A DNA stretch of 7,125 bases, taken from the NCBI GenBank assembly GCA_015491205.1, contig WFWI01000045.1, positions 1 to 7,125 on the forward strand. Reading direction: 5' to 3'. The DNA is from Candidatus Microgenomates bacterium (GTDB lineage: Bacteria > Patescibacteriota > Microgenomatia > UBA1406 > GWC2-37-13). The translations under genes and the position numbers were made by a program. A model generated the notes under the pieces. That model saw only the letters and a list, made by a program, of their open reading frames with translations, was not told the origin of the DNA and searched no databases. Position 1 is the first letter of the stretch; each line of letters starts with the position of its first letter. This document shows, piece by piece, positions 1 through 5,226 of the stretch.

Positions 1-545
1 AAGAGCACGACTAAAAACACTTTCCACGCGTTTCCCTTTACAAGCTCCCGGCTTCGCCAAAGGGGTTTTAGCCCTCCCCTTGCCTCAGGCTCGGCCAAAA
101 ATACGTAAAGGTACAAAACTCCCCAAATCGACCACAAAATAAACGGAACTGCAAGATAAGGCAAAAGCCCAAGCATAAAGAAAAAGTGCAAGACAAGGAA
201 AATCGCATAAGAGCCAGCCAAAGGCCTGGCCTCAGACAAAGCTTTAAAAGGGCCAATTGGATTTTCATCAATTATCACTTTTGCATAAGATAAAGCAAGC
301 CAAGCCCCAACCCAAATTAAAAATCCAAGGGAAACCAATATGGAAATCACAACCGCCAAAACACCAACGGGCTTTGAAGCTGCAAAATAAACACCAAGGG
401 AAACTCCAAAAAGCACTCCTGCAACTATCATCGCAAGCAGGCTCACGCCAAAAGAAAGAAGCATCATTAAGCCCGCCTTCACCCACCTTTCCTTTACCCT
501 TGCAAAAGCCCTCTCCAAAATTTTATCAAGCTCAAGCGAAGCCAT
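1..545 (-). CDS. Multi-pass membrane protein, 3' end cut by window edge
   Basis: The frame opens with ATG at 545 and stays open to base 1 (181 codons plus 2 nt), so the C-terminus lies outside the window. The product starts MASLELDKILERAFARVKER, an amphipathic cytoplasmic helix. Hydrophobic segments follow at about residues 25-50, 60-87 and 113-147. Near the cut end is LWRSRELVKGNAWKVF, a short amphipathic stretch before another hydrophobic run. That arrangement (charged S..LVKG.W before a membrane helix) is common in DUF975 / glycerophosphodiester-phosphodiesterase-membrane-domain-like proteins, but I cannot assign the family firmly. The start is supported by an in-frame TAA four codons upstream and by an extended -10 (TGC TAAAGT) six nucleotides before the ATG. 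It diverges from the gene at 707. Function unknown; probably a cytoplasmic-membrane protein. Confidence 0.8.
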   Translation of the reverse strand, partial: MASLELDKILERAFARVKERWVKAGLMMLLSFGVSLLAMIVAGVLFGVSLGVYFAASKPVGVLAVVISILVSLGFLIWVGAWLALSYAKVIIDENPIGPFKALSEARPLAGSYAIFLVLHFFFMLGLLPYLAVPFILWSIWGVLYLYVFLAEPEARGGLKPLWRSRELVKGNAWKVFLVVL

Positions 546-551
546 ACTTTT

Positions 552-560
552 ACTTTAGCA
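552..560 (-). promoter_or_regulatory. Extended -10 promoter of the 545 minus-strand gene
   Basis: On the minus strand the sequence reads TGC TAAAGT, an extended -10 (TGn plus a 4/6 match to TATAAT). Six nucleotides separate it from the ATG at 545, so transcription would start at or within a base of the start codon and give a leaderless mRNA. No convincing -35 was seen. The geometry matches six other starts in this window. Confidence 0.45.
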
Positions 561-585
561 CATAAAAAATTGTTTTGCAAGGGAA

Positions 586-690
586 AGTAGAAAGTAGTTA
601 GGGGTTGGTAGCTAGTAGCTGGTAGTTGGTAGATGAATTGTTTCTTCTCGCTACTCGCTACTTACTACTATCTACTAACTACTATCTACC
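586..690. repeat. Inverted pair of heptamer tandem arrays (R1)
   Basis: The left arm (586-634) is seven tandem copies of a 7-bp unit (A/G)GTAGNN, one degenerate (AGGGGTT). The right arm (651-690) is six copies of the reverse complement, NNCTAC(T/C). The spacer 635-650 is about 16 nt. The arms could pair into a long imperfect hairpin with G-T wobbles, or a cruciform. The array fills most of the gap between two divergent genes, so it is not a terminator for either; its right arm ends 1 bp before the extended -10 at 692. The same unit family recurs at 2529-2623. Confidence 0.85.
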
Positions 691-691
691 A

Positions 692-700
692 TGCTATAAT
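692..700 (+). promoter_or_regulatory. Extended -10 promoter (TGC TATAAT) of the 707 gene
   Basis: TGC followed by a perfect TATAAT lies at 692-700, six nucleotides before the ATG at 707. No -35 consensus is seen at the right distance; that region is the heptamer array, and an extended -10 can work without one. The spacing predicts a leaderless transcript and supports 707 over the longer in-frame start at 626. Confidence 0.65.
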
Positions 701-706
701 TTTCCT

Positions 707-1015
707 ATGCAACAGGTAAAAGACATTCTCAAAAAATTTGACCCCTTAAAGGACAAATATATCTCACGCGAGTTTCAGGCTTATGGGATATATTTGGCTG
801 AAAAGCTTGATGATTACCGCCACAAAAGCCTTTATATCAAGCTTGCCAAATACATTCCCCGTGCCATTCTTGAGAAAGCTCTAAGCTTTGTTCTGGACTC
901 CAATGCCCGCCGCAAAGGCGCCCTTTTTATGTGGAAGTTGAAGGAAATGGGGGCGATTGAGAAGTATTTAAAAAATACTACTCCCCCAAAAACTCGGAAG
1001 CGTGCAGCAAAGTAA
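707..1015 (+). CDS. Small conserved hypothetical protein (102 aa)
   Basis: A 102-residue soluble, basic, mostly helical protein without signal peptide or membrane segment. Recognisable stretches are DPLKDKYISREFQAYG, KHSLYIKLAKYIPR-like (here HKSLYIKLAKYIPRAILEKA) and GALFMWKLKEM, with a lysine/arginine-rich tail. I recall similar small proteins as recurrent hypotheticals in Candidate Phyla Radiation genomes, but know no function. The frame extends upstream to a TTG at 626, which would add 27 residues encoded by repeat DNA; ATG 707 is preferred because of the extended -10 six bases before it. Its 3' end overlaps the convergent antitoxin-like gene by 38 bp (978-1015). Confidence 0.8.
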   Translation: MQQVKDILKKFDPLKDKYISREFQAYGIYLAEKLDDYRHKSLYIKLAKYIPRAILEKALSFVLDSNARRKGALFMWKLKEMGAIEKYLKNTTPPKTRKRAAK

Positions 1016-1226
1016 TCCCAATAATCTCCCTCCCCTTTTTTCTCAAAATTACATCATCGCTGTAAATCTCCGCCTCAGTAGCTTTCTCTCCTGGGTTAAA
1101 AGATATATACAAAACATCCGCTTCTTTGTCATAATCTACACTAAAAGAGCTTTTACCATATCTTTTTATTACAGAAAATACCCTTGGAAAGTTTGTCTGT
1201 ATTGCTTCTATTAAAGCTTTCTCCAT
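978..1226 (-). CDS. DUF2283-type antitoxin-like protein
   Basis: 82 residues. The core FSVDYDKEADVLYISF followed by an acidic loop and EIIGITLLHASEF matches the DUF2283 pattern (YD.eaDvLYI.F ... ivGieiLdAS). DUF2283 proteins are often encoded beside DUF4258/RelE-like toxins and are thought to be the antitoxin partner. The ATG overlaps the upstream toxin-like frame by 16 bp, which implies co-translation. It has the clearest Shine-Dalgarno in the window (AAGGAG, 5 nt before the ATG), unlike the leaderless-looking genes around it. The order toxin-first, antitoxin-second is the reverse of most type II modules. Its 3' end runs 38 bp into the convergent 707-1015 gene. Family call is from motif recognition only. 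Confidence 0.7.
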   Translation of the reverse strand: MEKALIEAIQTNFPRVFSVIKRYGKSSFSVDYDKEADVLYISFNPGEKATEAEIYSDDVILRKKGREIIGITLLHASEFLGE

Positions 1227-1465
1227 ACCAGCTCCTTTTTCAAAAGATAATTTATATTTTTCGTCTTAAAATACGTAATCACAAATCCATCCTTCTTCTT
1301 CAAATCCTCTTTATATACTACCACAAGATAAAATTCTTTTCTACTCTTAACCGCCAACAATTCACCCTTCCTCCCTTTGAAAATATAATCCGGATCAGTG
1401 ATAATCTCAGATAGATCAAAAATATGCTCCAACATTTCGGGATGATTCTTTAATATATGGCCCAA
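1211..1465 (-). CDS. DUF4258/PBECR-like RelE-fold toxin, N-terminally broken
   Basis: Read from a TTG at 1465 this gives 84 residues (MGHILKNHPEMLEHI...). HILKNHPEM, ITDPDYIF and FYLVVVYKED...GFVITYFKTK match the small RelE/barnase-like toxin pattern H..HPE ... dPd.I ... vVV ... iiTayft, seen in DUF4258 and PBECR-type nucleases; the exact family is uncertain. It overlaps the DUF2283-type partner by 16 bp. The TTG is probably not the native start: the same frame continues upstream through a TAA at 1471-1469 to an ATG at 1519, and the translated upstream part looks like the missing N-terminus. The gene is thus either a pseudogene or makes a shortened protein from TTG 1465 or ATG at codon 12 (MLEHIF). 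Stop TAA at 1213-1211. Confidence 0.6.
   Translation of the reverse strand: MGHILKNHPEMLEHIFDLSEIITDPDYIFKGRKGELLAVKSRKEFYLVVVYKEDLKKKDGFVITYFKTKNINYLLKKELVWRKL
1232..1237 (-). promoter_or_regulatory. Shine-Dalgarno of the antitoxin-like gene
   Basis: AAGGAG on the minus strand, five nucleotides before the ATG at 1226 and inside the end of the upstream toxin-like frame. It fixes the antitoxin start. It shows that this genome uses Shine-Dalgarno initiation for an operon-internal gene although the first genes of transcripts appear leaderless. Confidence 0.65.
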
Positions 1466-1519
1466 ACGTTAAGCAGTAATCCTAATCTTTATTCCATTTT
1501 TAGAAATAATCGACCTCAT
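1466..1519 (-). pseudogene. Severed N-terminal fragment of the toxin-like gene
   Basis: ATG 1519 encodes MRSIISKNGIKIRITA, then TAA (1471-1469), then Arg and Leu leading directly, in the same frame, into GHILKNHPEM. This resembles the usual N-terminal lead-in of such toxins (a short strand ending in ...T.eRw.HI...HPE), so the TAA probably replaced a sense codon such as GAA or CAA by one substitution. A TATACT -10 lies six bases before ATG 1519, which supports it as the original start. Sequencing error remains possible. Confidence 0.6.
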
Positions 1520-1538
1520 ATTTGTAGTATACTATAAT
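1510..1538 (+). promoter_or_regulatory. Promoter of the 1546 membrane-protein gene
   Basis: Perfect TATAAT at 1533-1538, seven nucleotides before ATG 1546, with a weak -35 TCGACC (4/6 to TTGACA) at 1510-1515 and a 17-bp spacer. It predicts a leaderless mRNA. It overlaps the start region of the divergent toxin-like gene. Confidence 0.6.
1526..1531 (-). promoter_or_regulatory. -10 box of the toxin-like operon
   Basis: TATACT on the minus strand (5/6 to TATAAT), ending six nucleotides before ATG 1519. It lies 1 bp from the oppositely directed TATAAT of the 1546 gene, so the two promoters overlap almost completely. Confidence 0.45.
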
Positions 1539-1545
1539 CTTAACC

Positions 1546-2523
1546 ATGAAAAAATGGATAATCTTTTCATTTTTGATCCTCTCCCCTCCCATCCTCCTTT
1601 ACCTTTTCTCAAAACTCTCTCTTGAAATGTTTATAAGCTTCTCGTCGGTCTTTTTAAAGCTAGTGATTCTTACCTACGCTGTGTGGCTTTCAACTGTGTT
1701 TTTTACCATCTTGCTTTCGATCAAAAGAAAACAAAGGCTTCTTTTCTACTCCCTTCTTTTTGCGGCCTTCACAAGCCTGGCCTCCAGCTTATTTTTTGGC
1801 CTCCCCTATTCTACTTCCTTAAGCTTTGCCTTGGCCTTTTCCCTTAACACCTTGTATGTTTATTTAAACACAAACAAAAGGCTAAAAATCTTTGCACAGT
1901 TCAAGCCAAAGGAAATTTTTGCCCCAATCTTCAAAAACTCTTTTCTCATTTTCACCCTTCTTCTGACCCTCATTAATTTTTTCACGGCCGTAGATTATAT
2001 AAACAATAAAAGGGAAATTTTAACAACAAGCAGTTTTCTTAAGCTTACAAGACCTTTTCTTCCTGTCATTAACCGCCAGGTCTCAAACCAAGTTGAAGAC
2101 TTTATAGCCCAAAAATTAGGGAAAGAGGCTGATGTAAAAACGCGACAGCAATTGGCCCAACTTCTGATAAAGGAGCTTTTGGAAGCGATGAGTGAAGGCA
2201 CAATAAGACAAAAGCTTGGCTTTAGACCTGACGTGATCCCAGCTGATAAAATAAAAGTTTTTCCTGATGGTTCAATAGATATCGAGCCAGCGCTTGTTGA
2301 AGCAGCGCCAAAAATTGTAAAGCAGCTCAATGAATTTTTAGGAGAATACAAAGCCTGGTTGCCACTGATTATCTTGGCACTTACTTTTTTCACCCTTTTG
2401 CCTGTGATGTGGACCTTTGATCTTCTCTCAATCTTCCTGCTTCCAGCCCTATTTTTTGTTGCCTTCAAACTTTCCCTTGTCCGAAAGGTGAAAGCTGTTG
2501 AGGAGGTGGAGAAAGTTGTATAA
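1546..2523 (+). CDS. Polytopic membrane protein with a soluble domain (unknown)
   Basis: 325 residues. Hydrophobic segments lie at about 4-22, 28-58 (probably one long or two helices), 65-86, 90-107, 131-150, 271-290 and 292-312. Between residues 151 and 270 there is a polar, mainly helical domain (VSNQVEDFIAQKLGKEADV, then TRQQLAQLLIKELLEAM), ending in a short strand-rich piece KIKVFPDGSIDIEPA. The tail after the last helix is charged (KVKAVEEVEKVV). I recognise no family or catalytic motif. The start is supported by TATAAT seven bases upstream. Codon use (CTT, TTT, ATC common; two ATA among the first eight isoleucines) differs from the protease downstream. It is followed by a hairpin-forming repeat at 2529-2623 that could end its transcript. 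Location: cytoplasmic membrane; role unknown. Confidence 0.8.
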   Translation: MKKWIIFSFLILSPPILLYLFSKLSLEMFISFSSVFLKLVILTYAVWLSTVFFTILLSIKRKQRLLFYSLLFAAFTSLASSLFFGLPYSTSLSFALAFSLNTLYVYLNTNKRLKIFAQFKPKEIFAPIFKNSFLIFTLLLTLINFFTAVDYINNKREILTTSSFLKLTRPFLPVINRQVSNQVEDFIAQKLGKEADVKTRQQLAQLLIKELLEAMSEGTIRQKLGFRPDVIPADKIKVFPDGSIDIEPALVEAAPKIVKQLNEFLGEYKAWLPLIILALTFFTLLPVMWTFDLLSIFLLPALFFVAFKLSLVRKVKAVEEVEKVV

Positions 2524-2528
2524 TATTT

Positions 2529-2623
2529 GGTAGCTGGTAGCTAGTAGTTGGTAGTTGGAACAAAAAGTGCAAAATGAGTAGGGAAACTAGCTACCAGCTA
2601 CTAGCTACCAACTACCAGCTACC
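2529..2623. repeat. Inverted pair of heptamer tandem arrays (R2)
   Basis: Left arm 2529-2556: four copies of (G/A)GTAG(C/T)T. Right arm 2589-2623: five copies of the complement A(G/A)CTAC(C/T). The spacer of about 32 nt is not repetitive. The first left unit and the last right unit pair perfectly; the others pair with wobbles and a few mismatches. Same unit family as 586-690, but different copy number and spacer. It begins 5 bp after the stop of the 1546 gene and ends 5 bp before the tRNA remnant; a short T-run (TTTT) follows, so it may act as a terminator-like hairpin. Confidence 0.85.
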
Positions 2624-2628
2624 ATTTT

Positions 2629-2690
2629 GGAGGGGTGCCGGAGTGGTTGAAAGTTACGAGACCGGGGGTTCGAATCCCCTTTCCTCCGCA
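2629..2690 (+). tRNA. Serine/leucine-type tRNA remnant lacking the anticodon arm
   Basis: Acceptor 5' strand GGAGGGG (2629-2635) pairs, with two G-U pairs, to TTCCTCC (2681-2687), followed by G and CA. The T arm is intact: stem GGGGG/CCCCT with loop TTCGAAT (2664-2680). The 5' part TGCCGGAGTGGTTGAAAG is typical of the D arm of bacterial class II tRNAs, especially tRNA-Ser. Only about ten bases (2654-2663) separate it from the T stem, where an anticodon arm and a long variable arm (about 35-40 nt) should be. At 62 nt instead of roughly 88-92 it has no anticodon and cannot decode. It is a deletion remnant or a tRNA-like processing element, not a working tRNA. No promoter is obvious upstream. 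Confidence 0.7.
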
Positions 2691-2692
2691 AG

Positions 2693-4474
2693 ATGATCAG
2701 AAGGAAGGTTAAAGCTCATCTGCTTATACTATTGCTATCGTTACTATTTATATTATCCATATCTGCATACCTTACTAACCTGCTTTTTAAAACAACCTAC
2801 AACCTAAAAGCTATAACCTCAAATAGACCTGACTCTGATACACAAAAGGAAGGCAGCTATACATATCTTCTTATAAAACCCAAACAAACCAAAAACCAAA
2901 AGTTTGTTAAATCTCGCTTAAAATCATTATCCCCACATATATCCAAACTTGAGCCTTTATTTAGAAACAAATTTTCTTATCTAAATGTATACCTTTTAAA
3001 AGTACAGAAAAATAAGAGCGACGCTCTGCTTAAAAAACTACAGAATTTAGAGTGGGTGGAATACGCCTACGAGGATGCAACTTTTACCCTGCTATCTTCC
3101 AATGACAGAATTACTCCAAATGATCCATATTACCCCTCTCAATGGCAATACAAAACTGAATTCAATATGGAAAAAGTATGGCAAAAGTCTCCTACACCTG
3201 AACAATACACAATTGCAATAATAGACTCAGGCTTGAACATCTACCATGAAGACATAAAAAACAAGCTTTGGGTTAACCAAGGTGAAGTCCCTAACAATAA
3301 TATAGATGACGACGGAAATGGCTACATAGATGATATATACGGATGGAATTTTTTTAAAGACAACAACAACCTTTTCGATCTCTTAAACCATGGTACTGCA
3401 GTAGCAGGAGCAGCCGCAGCAGAATCAAACAATAAAAAGGGGATAACCTCGCCTTCTTGGTACGGAAAAATTATGGGTTTAAACGTAACCTCTTTCTCAA
3501 CAAAGGGCTATGCTTACAATGTATACCGCGCTCTTGAATATGCATTAAGCTTTCCCGAAGTAAAGGTTATCAATCTAAGCCTTAAAATAAGTCACTTTAC
3601 TCCTGAACTTAAGGAGATACTTGAGACAACCATAAAAGAAAACAGGGTGCTTATAGTCGCCTCTGCAGGAAACCAAGGATCCTTTACTTTAACTTATCCT
3701 ATATATCCTGCTATCTTAAACGGCATAATGGCAGTCTCCTCTTATGGCCCAAAAGGATTCTCTTATTTCTCAAATTATGGTCCTCACATTGACGTAGCTG
3801 CACCAGGGGAATACATAGTCAGTCCCACAGCTTATGGGGATGATTACTACGCTGAATTCAGAGGAACATCTTTTTCAGCTCCGCTTGTTTCAGGACTAGC
3901 CCTCTTTATTTTCAATAAGTACGCTGATCTAAACCTTAAGGCAAATGAAGTAGCTCAAATGATTAAAATTTGGGCAGATTGTCCAGAAAAAGAGTGCCCT
4001 AAAGATTCGATAGATTTCAGATACGGCTTTGGAAAAGTAAATCCTACGGCTTCAGTAATAAACAGGTGTGAGGGTGGGCCTTTCTTACGAAGCCAAGCAT
4101 TTATAGACTCTATTTTTCCTCCTCCTACTGTAATTGACAGCCTTACCCTAAAATCTCAAAAATCCATATCACAAATAATAGTCATAAAAGGAACGGTAAA
4201 AAGCAATGTGTTTTTGAGGTACGACTTACAAATAGCTCCAACAACTAACATTACTAAATGGTCTAGAACCGGAATAAAAATCTTCAATCAAGGTAAATTA
4301 CAAGGAGAAAACGTTCCTCTTGGTATTCTATTTTTGGATTCTTTAAAACCCAACACATACTATACTTTAAGACTAAGAGTTTTTGGAAAAGCCCCGTGCC
4401 TGAACAACATTGTAGCTGAGCACTATCTAACCTTCTATGTTCCCAAAATCTATCTTAAAGATAAAAAACGCTGA
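2693..4474 (+). CDS. Secreted subtilisin-family (S8) serine protease
   Basis: 593 residues. The N-terminus MIRRKVK then a hydrophobic run (9-32) is a signal peptide or membrane anchor; no lipobox. Residues 55-130 look like an inhibitory prodomain (YTYLLIKPK ... WVEYAYED), as in fervidolysin-like proteases. The catalytic domain (about 145-460) has the full triad: Asp178 in IAIIDSGLN, His233 in NHGTAVAGA, Ser393 in GTSFSAPLVSG, with oxyanion Asn327 in ASAGNQGS. It closes with YGFGKVNPTASV. Residues 460-593 form a beta-rich, FnIII-like domain (LKPNTYYTLRLRVFG) as in other exported subtilases, presumably for surface or substrate binding. Predicted to act outside the cell. No Shine-Dalgarno or -10 box is seen; ATG 2693 is 2 nt after the tRNA remnant, and an in-frame TGA at 2648 limits extension. 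Five of the first six Ile codons are ATA, unlike the upstream gene. Confidence 0.93.
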   Translation: MIRRKVKAHLLILLLSLLFILSISAYLTNLLFKTTYNLKAITSNRPDSDTQKEGSYTYLLIKPKQTKNQKFVKSRLKSLSPHISKLEPLFRNKFSYLNVYLLKVQKNKSDALLKKLQNLEWVEYAYEDATFTLLSSNDRITPNDPYYPSQWQYKTEFNMEKVWQKSPTPEQYTIAIIDSGLNIYHEDIKNKLWVNQGEVPNNNIDDDGNGYIDDIYGWNFFKDNNNLFDLLNHGTAVAGAAAAESNNKKGITSPSWYGKIMGLNVTSFSTKGYAYNVYRALEYALSFPEVKVINLSLKISHFTPELKEILETTIKENRVLIVASAGNQGSFTLTYPIYPAILNGIMAVSSYGPKGFSYFSNYGPHIDVAAPGEYIVSPTAYGDDYYAEFRGTSFSAPLVSGLALFIFNKYADLNLKANEVAQMIKIWADCPEKECPKDSIDFRYGFGKVNPTASVINRCEGGPFLRSQAFIDSIFPPPTVIDSLTLKSQKSISQIIVIKGTVKSNVFLRYDLQIAPTTNITKWSRTGIKIFNQGKLQGENVPLGILFLDSLKPNTYYTLRLRVFGKAPCLNNIVAEHYLTFYVPKIYLKDKKR

Positions 4475-4490
4475 TTTATTCTCACTTTAA

Positions 4491-4518
4491 CTTGATACTT
4501 AATACTTGATACTATATA
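4491..4518. repeat. Direct heptamer repeat overlapping the NDK promoter (R4)
   Basis: Four tandem 7-bp units: CTTGATA, CTTAATA, CTTGATA, CTATATA. The first supplies the -35 (TTGATA) and the last runs into the -10 (TATAAT) of the downstream gene. With a 7-bp period, a gain or loss of one unit would change the promoter spacer. Confidence 0.7.
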
Positions 4519-4520
4519 AT
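4492..4520 (+). promoter_or_regulatory. Near-consensus promoter of the NDK gene
   Basis: TTGATA at 4492-4497, a 17-bp spacer and TATAAT at 4515-4520, the best sigma70-type promoter in the window. The -10 ends seven nucleotides before ATG 4528, so the transcript should be leaderless. There is no Shine-Dalgarno. Confidence 0.75.
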
Positions 4521-4527
4521 TCACTTT

Positions 4528-5112
4528 ATGAAACCAGAAAGAACCCTAGTAGTCCTTAAACCTGACGCTGTAAAAAGAGGCCTTATAGGAGAGATTATAA
4601 CTCGCTTTGAAAGGGTAGGCTTGAAACTCGTTGCCTGCAAAATGCTCCAGGTCTCGCGCGAGCTTGCTGATAAACACTATCCCCTTTCCCGCAGAGAATT
4701 TATTGAAGGCATGGGCAAAAAAACGCTTGAAAACTACAAGGATATGGGCGTTGATCCAAAAAAGGAGATGGGGACAGACGACCCCTATGAGATTGGAAAG
4801 GTTATAAGAGAATGGTTGGTGGAAATGATAACCTCAGGCCCTGTTCTTGCTATGGTCTGGGAAGGCCCTCATGCAGTTGAGCTTGTGAGAAAAATAACAG
4901 GCCACACTCTGCCTTTAAAGGCAGAACCAGGCACAATCCGGGGAGACTTTTCCTTTGACTCCTCCTATCTTGCCAACGCTAAGAAACGCGCAATTAAAAA
5001 CCTGCTTCATGCTTCAGGTGATCCGGAGGAAGCAGAATACGAAATCAACCTCTGGTTCTCAAAAGACGAAATCCACTCCTACGAAAGGGCGGAGGAAAAA
5101 GTGATGGAATAA
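4528..5112 (+). CDS. ndk: Nucleoside diphosphate kinase, long form
   Basis: Transfers the gamma phosphate of ATP to nucleoside diphosphates through a phospho-histidine, here the last step to dTTP and other NTPs/dNTPs; cytosolic. Visible motifs: TLVVLKPDAVKRGLIGEI (Lys11), GPVLAMVWEG, VRKITGHT (Arg121), GTIRGDF (Arg138) and NLLHASGDPEEAEYEINLWF with Asn158 and catalytic His161. At 194 residues it is about 45 longer than the usual 140-150. The extra sequence lies at about 52-95 (after DKHYPLSRREF, through DMGVDPKKEMGTDDPYEIG), in the helical region before the core strand GPVLAMV. All active-site residues are present, so it should be active. It heads the run that contains dUTPase and ThyX. A long inverted repeat follows directly after its stop. 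Confidence 0.95.
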   Translation: MKPERTLVVLKPDAVKRGLIGEIITRFERVGLKLVACKMLQVSRELADKHYPLSRREFIEGMGKKTLENYKDMGVDPKKEMGTDDPYEIGKVIREWLVEMITSGPVLAMVWEGPHAVELVRKITGHTLPLKAEPGTIRGDFSFDSSYLANAKKRAIKNLLHASGDPEEAEYEINLWFSKDEIHSYERAEEKVME

Positions 5113-5226
5113 AAACTCAAATCTCAAATGTCAAAACTCAAAACCACAACTCAAATCTTAAATCTAATTTAGGTTTTAAGTTTTTAGTTGTGGATTTGAC
5201 ATTTGAGTTTTGAGCTTTGAGTTTTT
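5111..5226. repeat. Long inverted repeat of heptamers between ndk and dut (R3)
   Basis: Arms 5111-5150 and 5187-5226 are 40 nt each and complementary at 34 of 40 positions; the interior (CTTAAATCTAA against TTAGGTTTTAAG) can pair partly too. Each arm is built from a 7-bp unit NNTCAAA / TTTGANN. The left arm overlaps the NDK stop codon and the right arm ends in GTTTTT, so as RNA it resembles a very long terminator hairpin. The right arm also carries the proposed -35 of the dUTPase gene. Confidence 0.9.

Noticed and set aside
257..565. Plus-strand open frame of 102 codons
   Set aside because: It is antisense to the membrane-protein frame at 545-1, which has an initiation signal and membrane-helix pattern. 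The plus-strand product is a low-complexity Lys/Gln/Pro string without family features.
586..690. R1 as a CRISPR array or terminator
   Set aside because: Units are 7 bp with 2 variable bases and no spacers, so not CRISPR. The flanking genes diverge, so no transcript ends there.
626..706. Longer N-terminus for the 707 gene starting at TTG 626
   Set aside because: The 27 extra residues are encoded by the heptamer arrays and promoter, and the extended -10 points to ATG 707.
1002..1414. Plus-strand open frames opposite the toxin/antitoxin-like pair
   Set aside because: The minus-strand frames show recognisable DUF2283 and toxin motifs; the plus-strand products are aromatic-rich shadows.
1469..1471. 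In-frame TAA as recoded sense codon (alternative genetic code)
   Set aside because: TAA ends NDK, the 707 gene and the toxin frame itself; TGA and TAG also act as ordinary stops at well-supported gene ends, so the standard code fits better than recoding.
1995..2468. Minus-strand frame of 157 codons
   Set aside because: Antisense shadow of the 1546-2523 membrane-protein gene, with no promoter, ribosome site or recognisable motif.
2629..2690. Functional tRNA with a split or intron-containing anticodon
   Set aside because: Only about ten bases lie between the D and T arms and no anticodon-stem pairing can be built from them; an intron would make the gene longer, not shorter.
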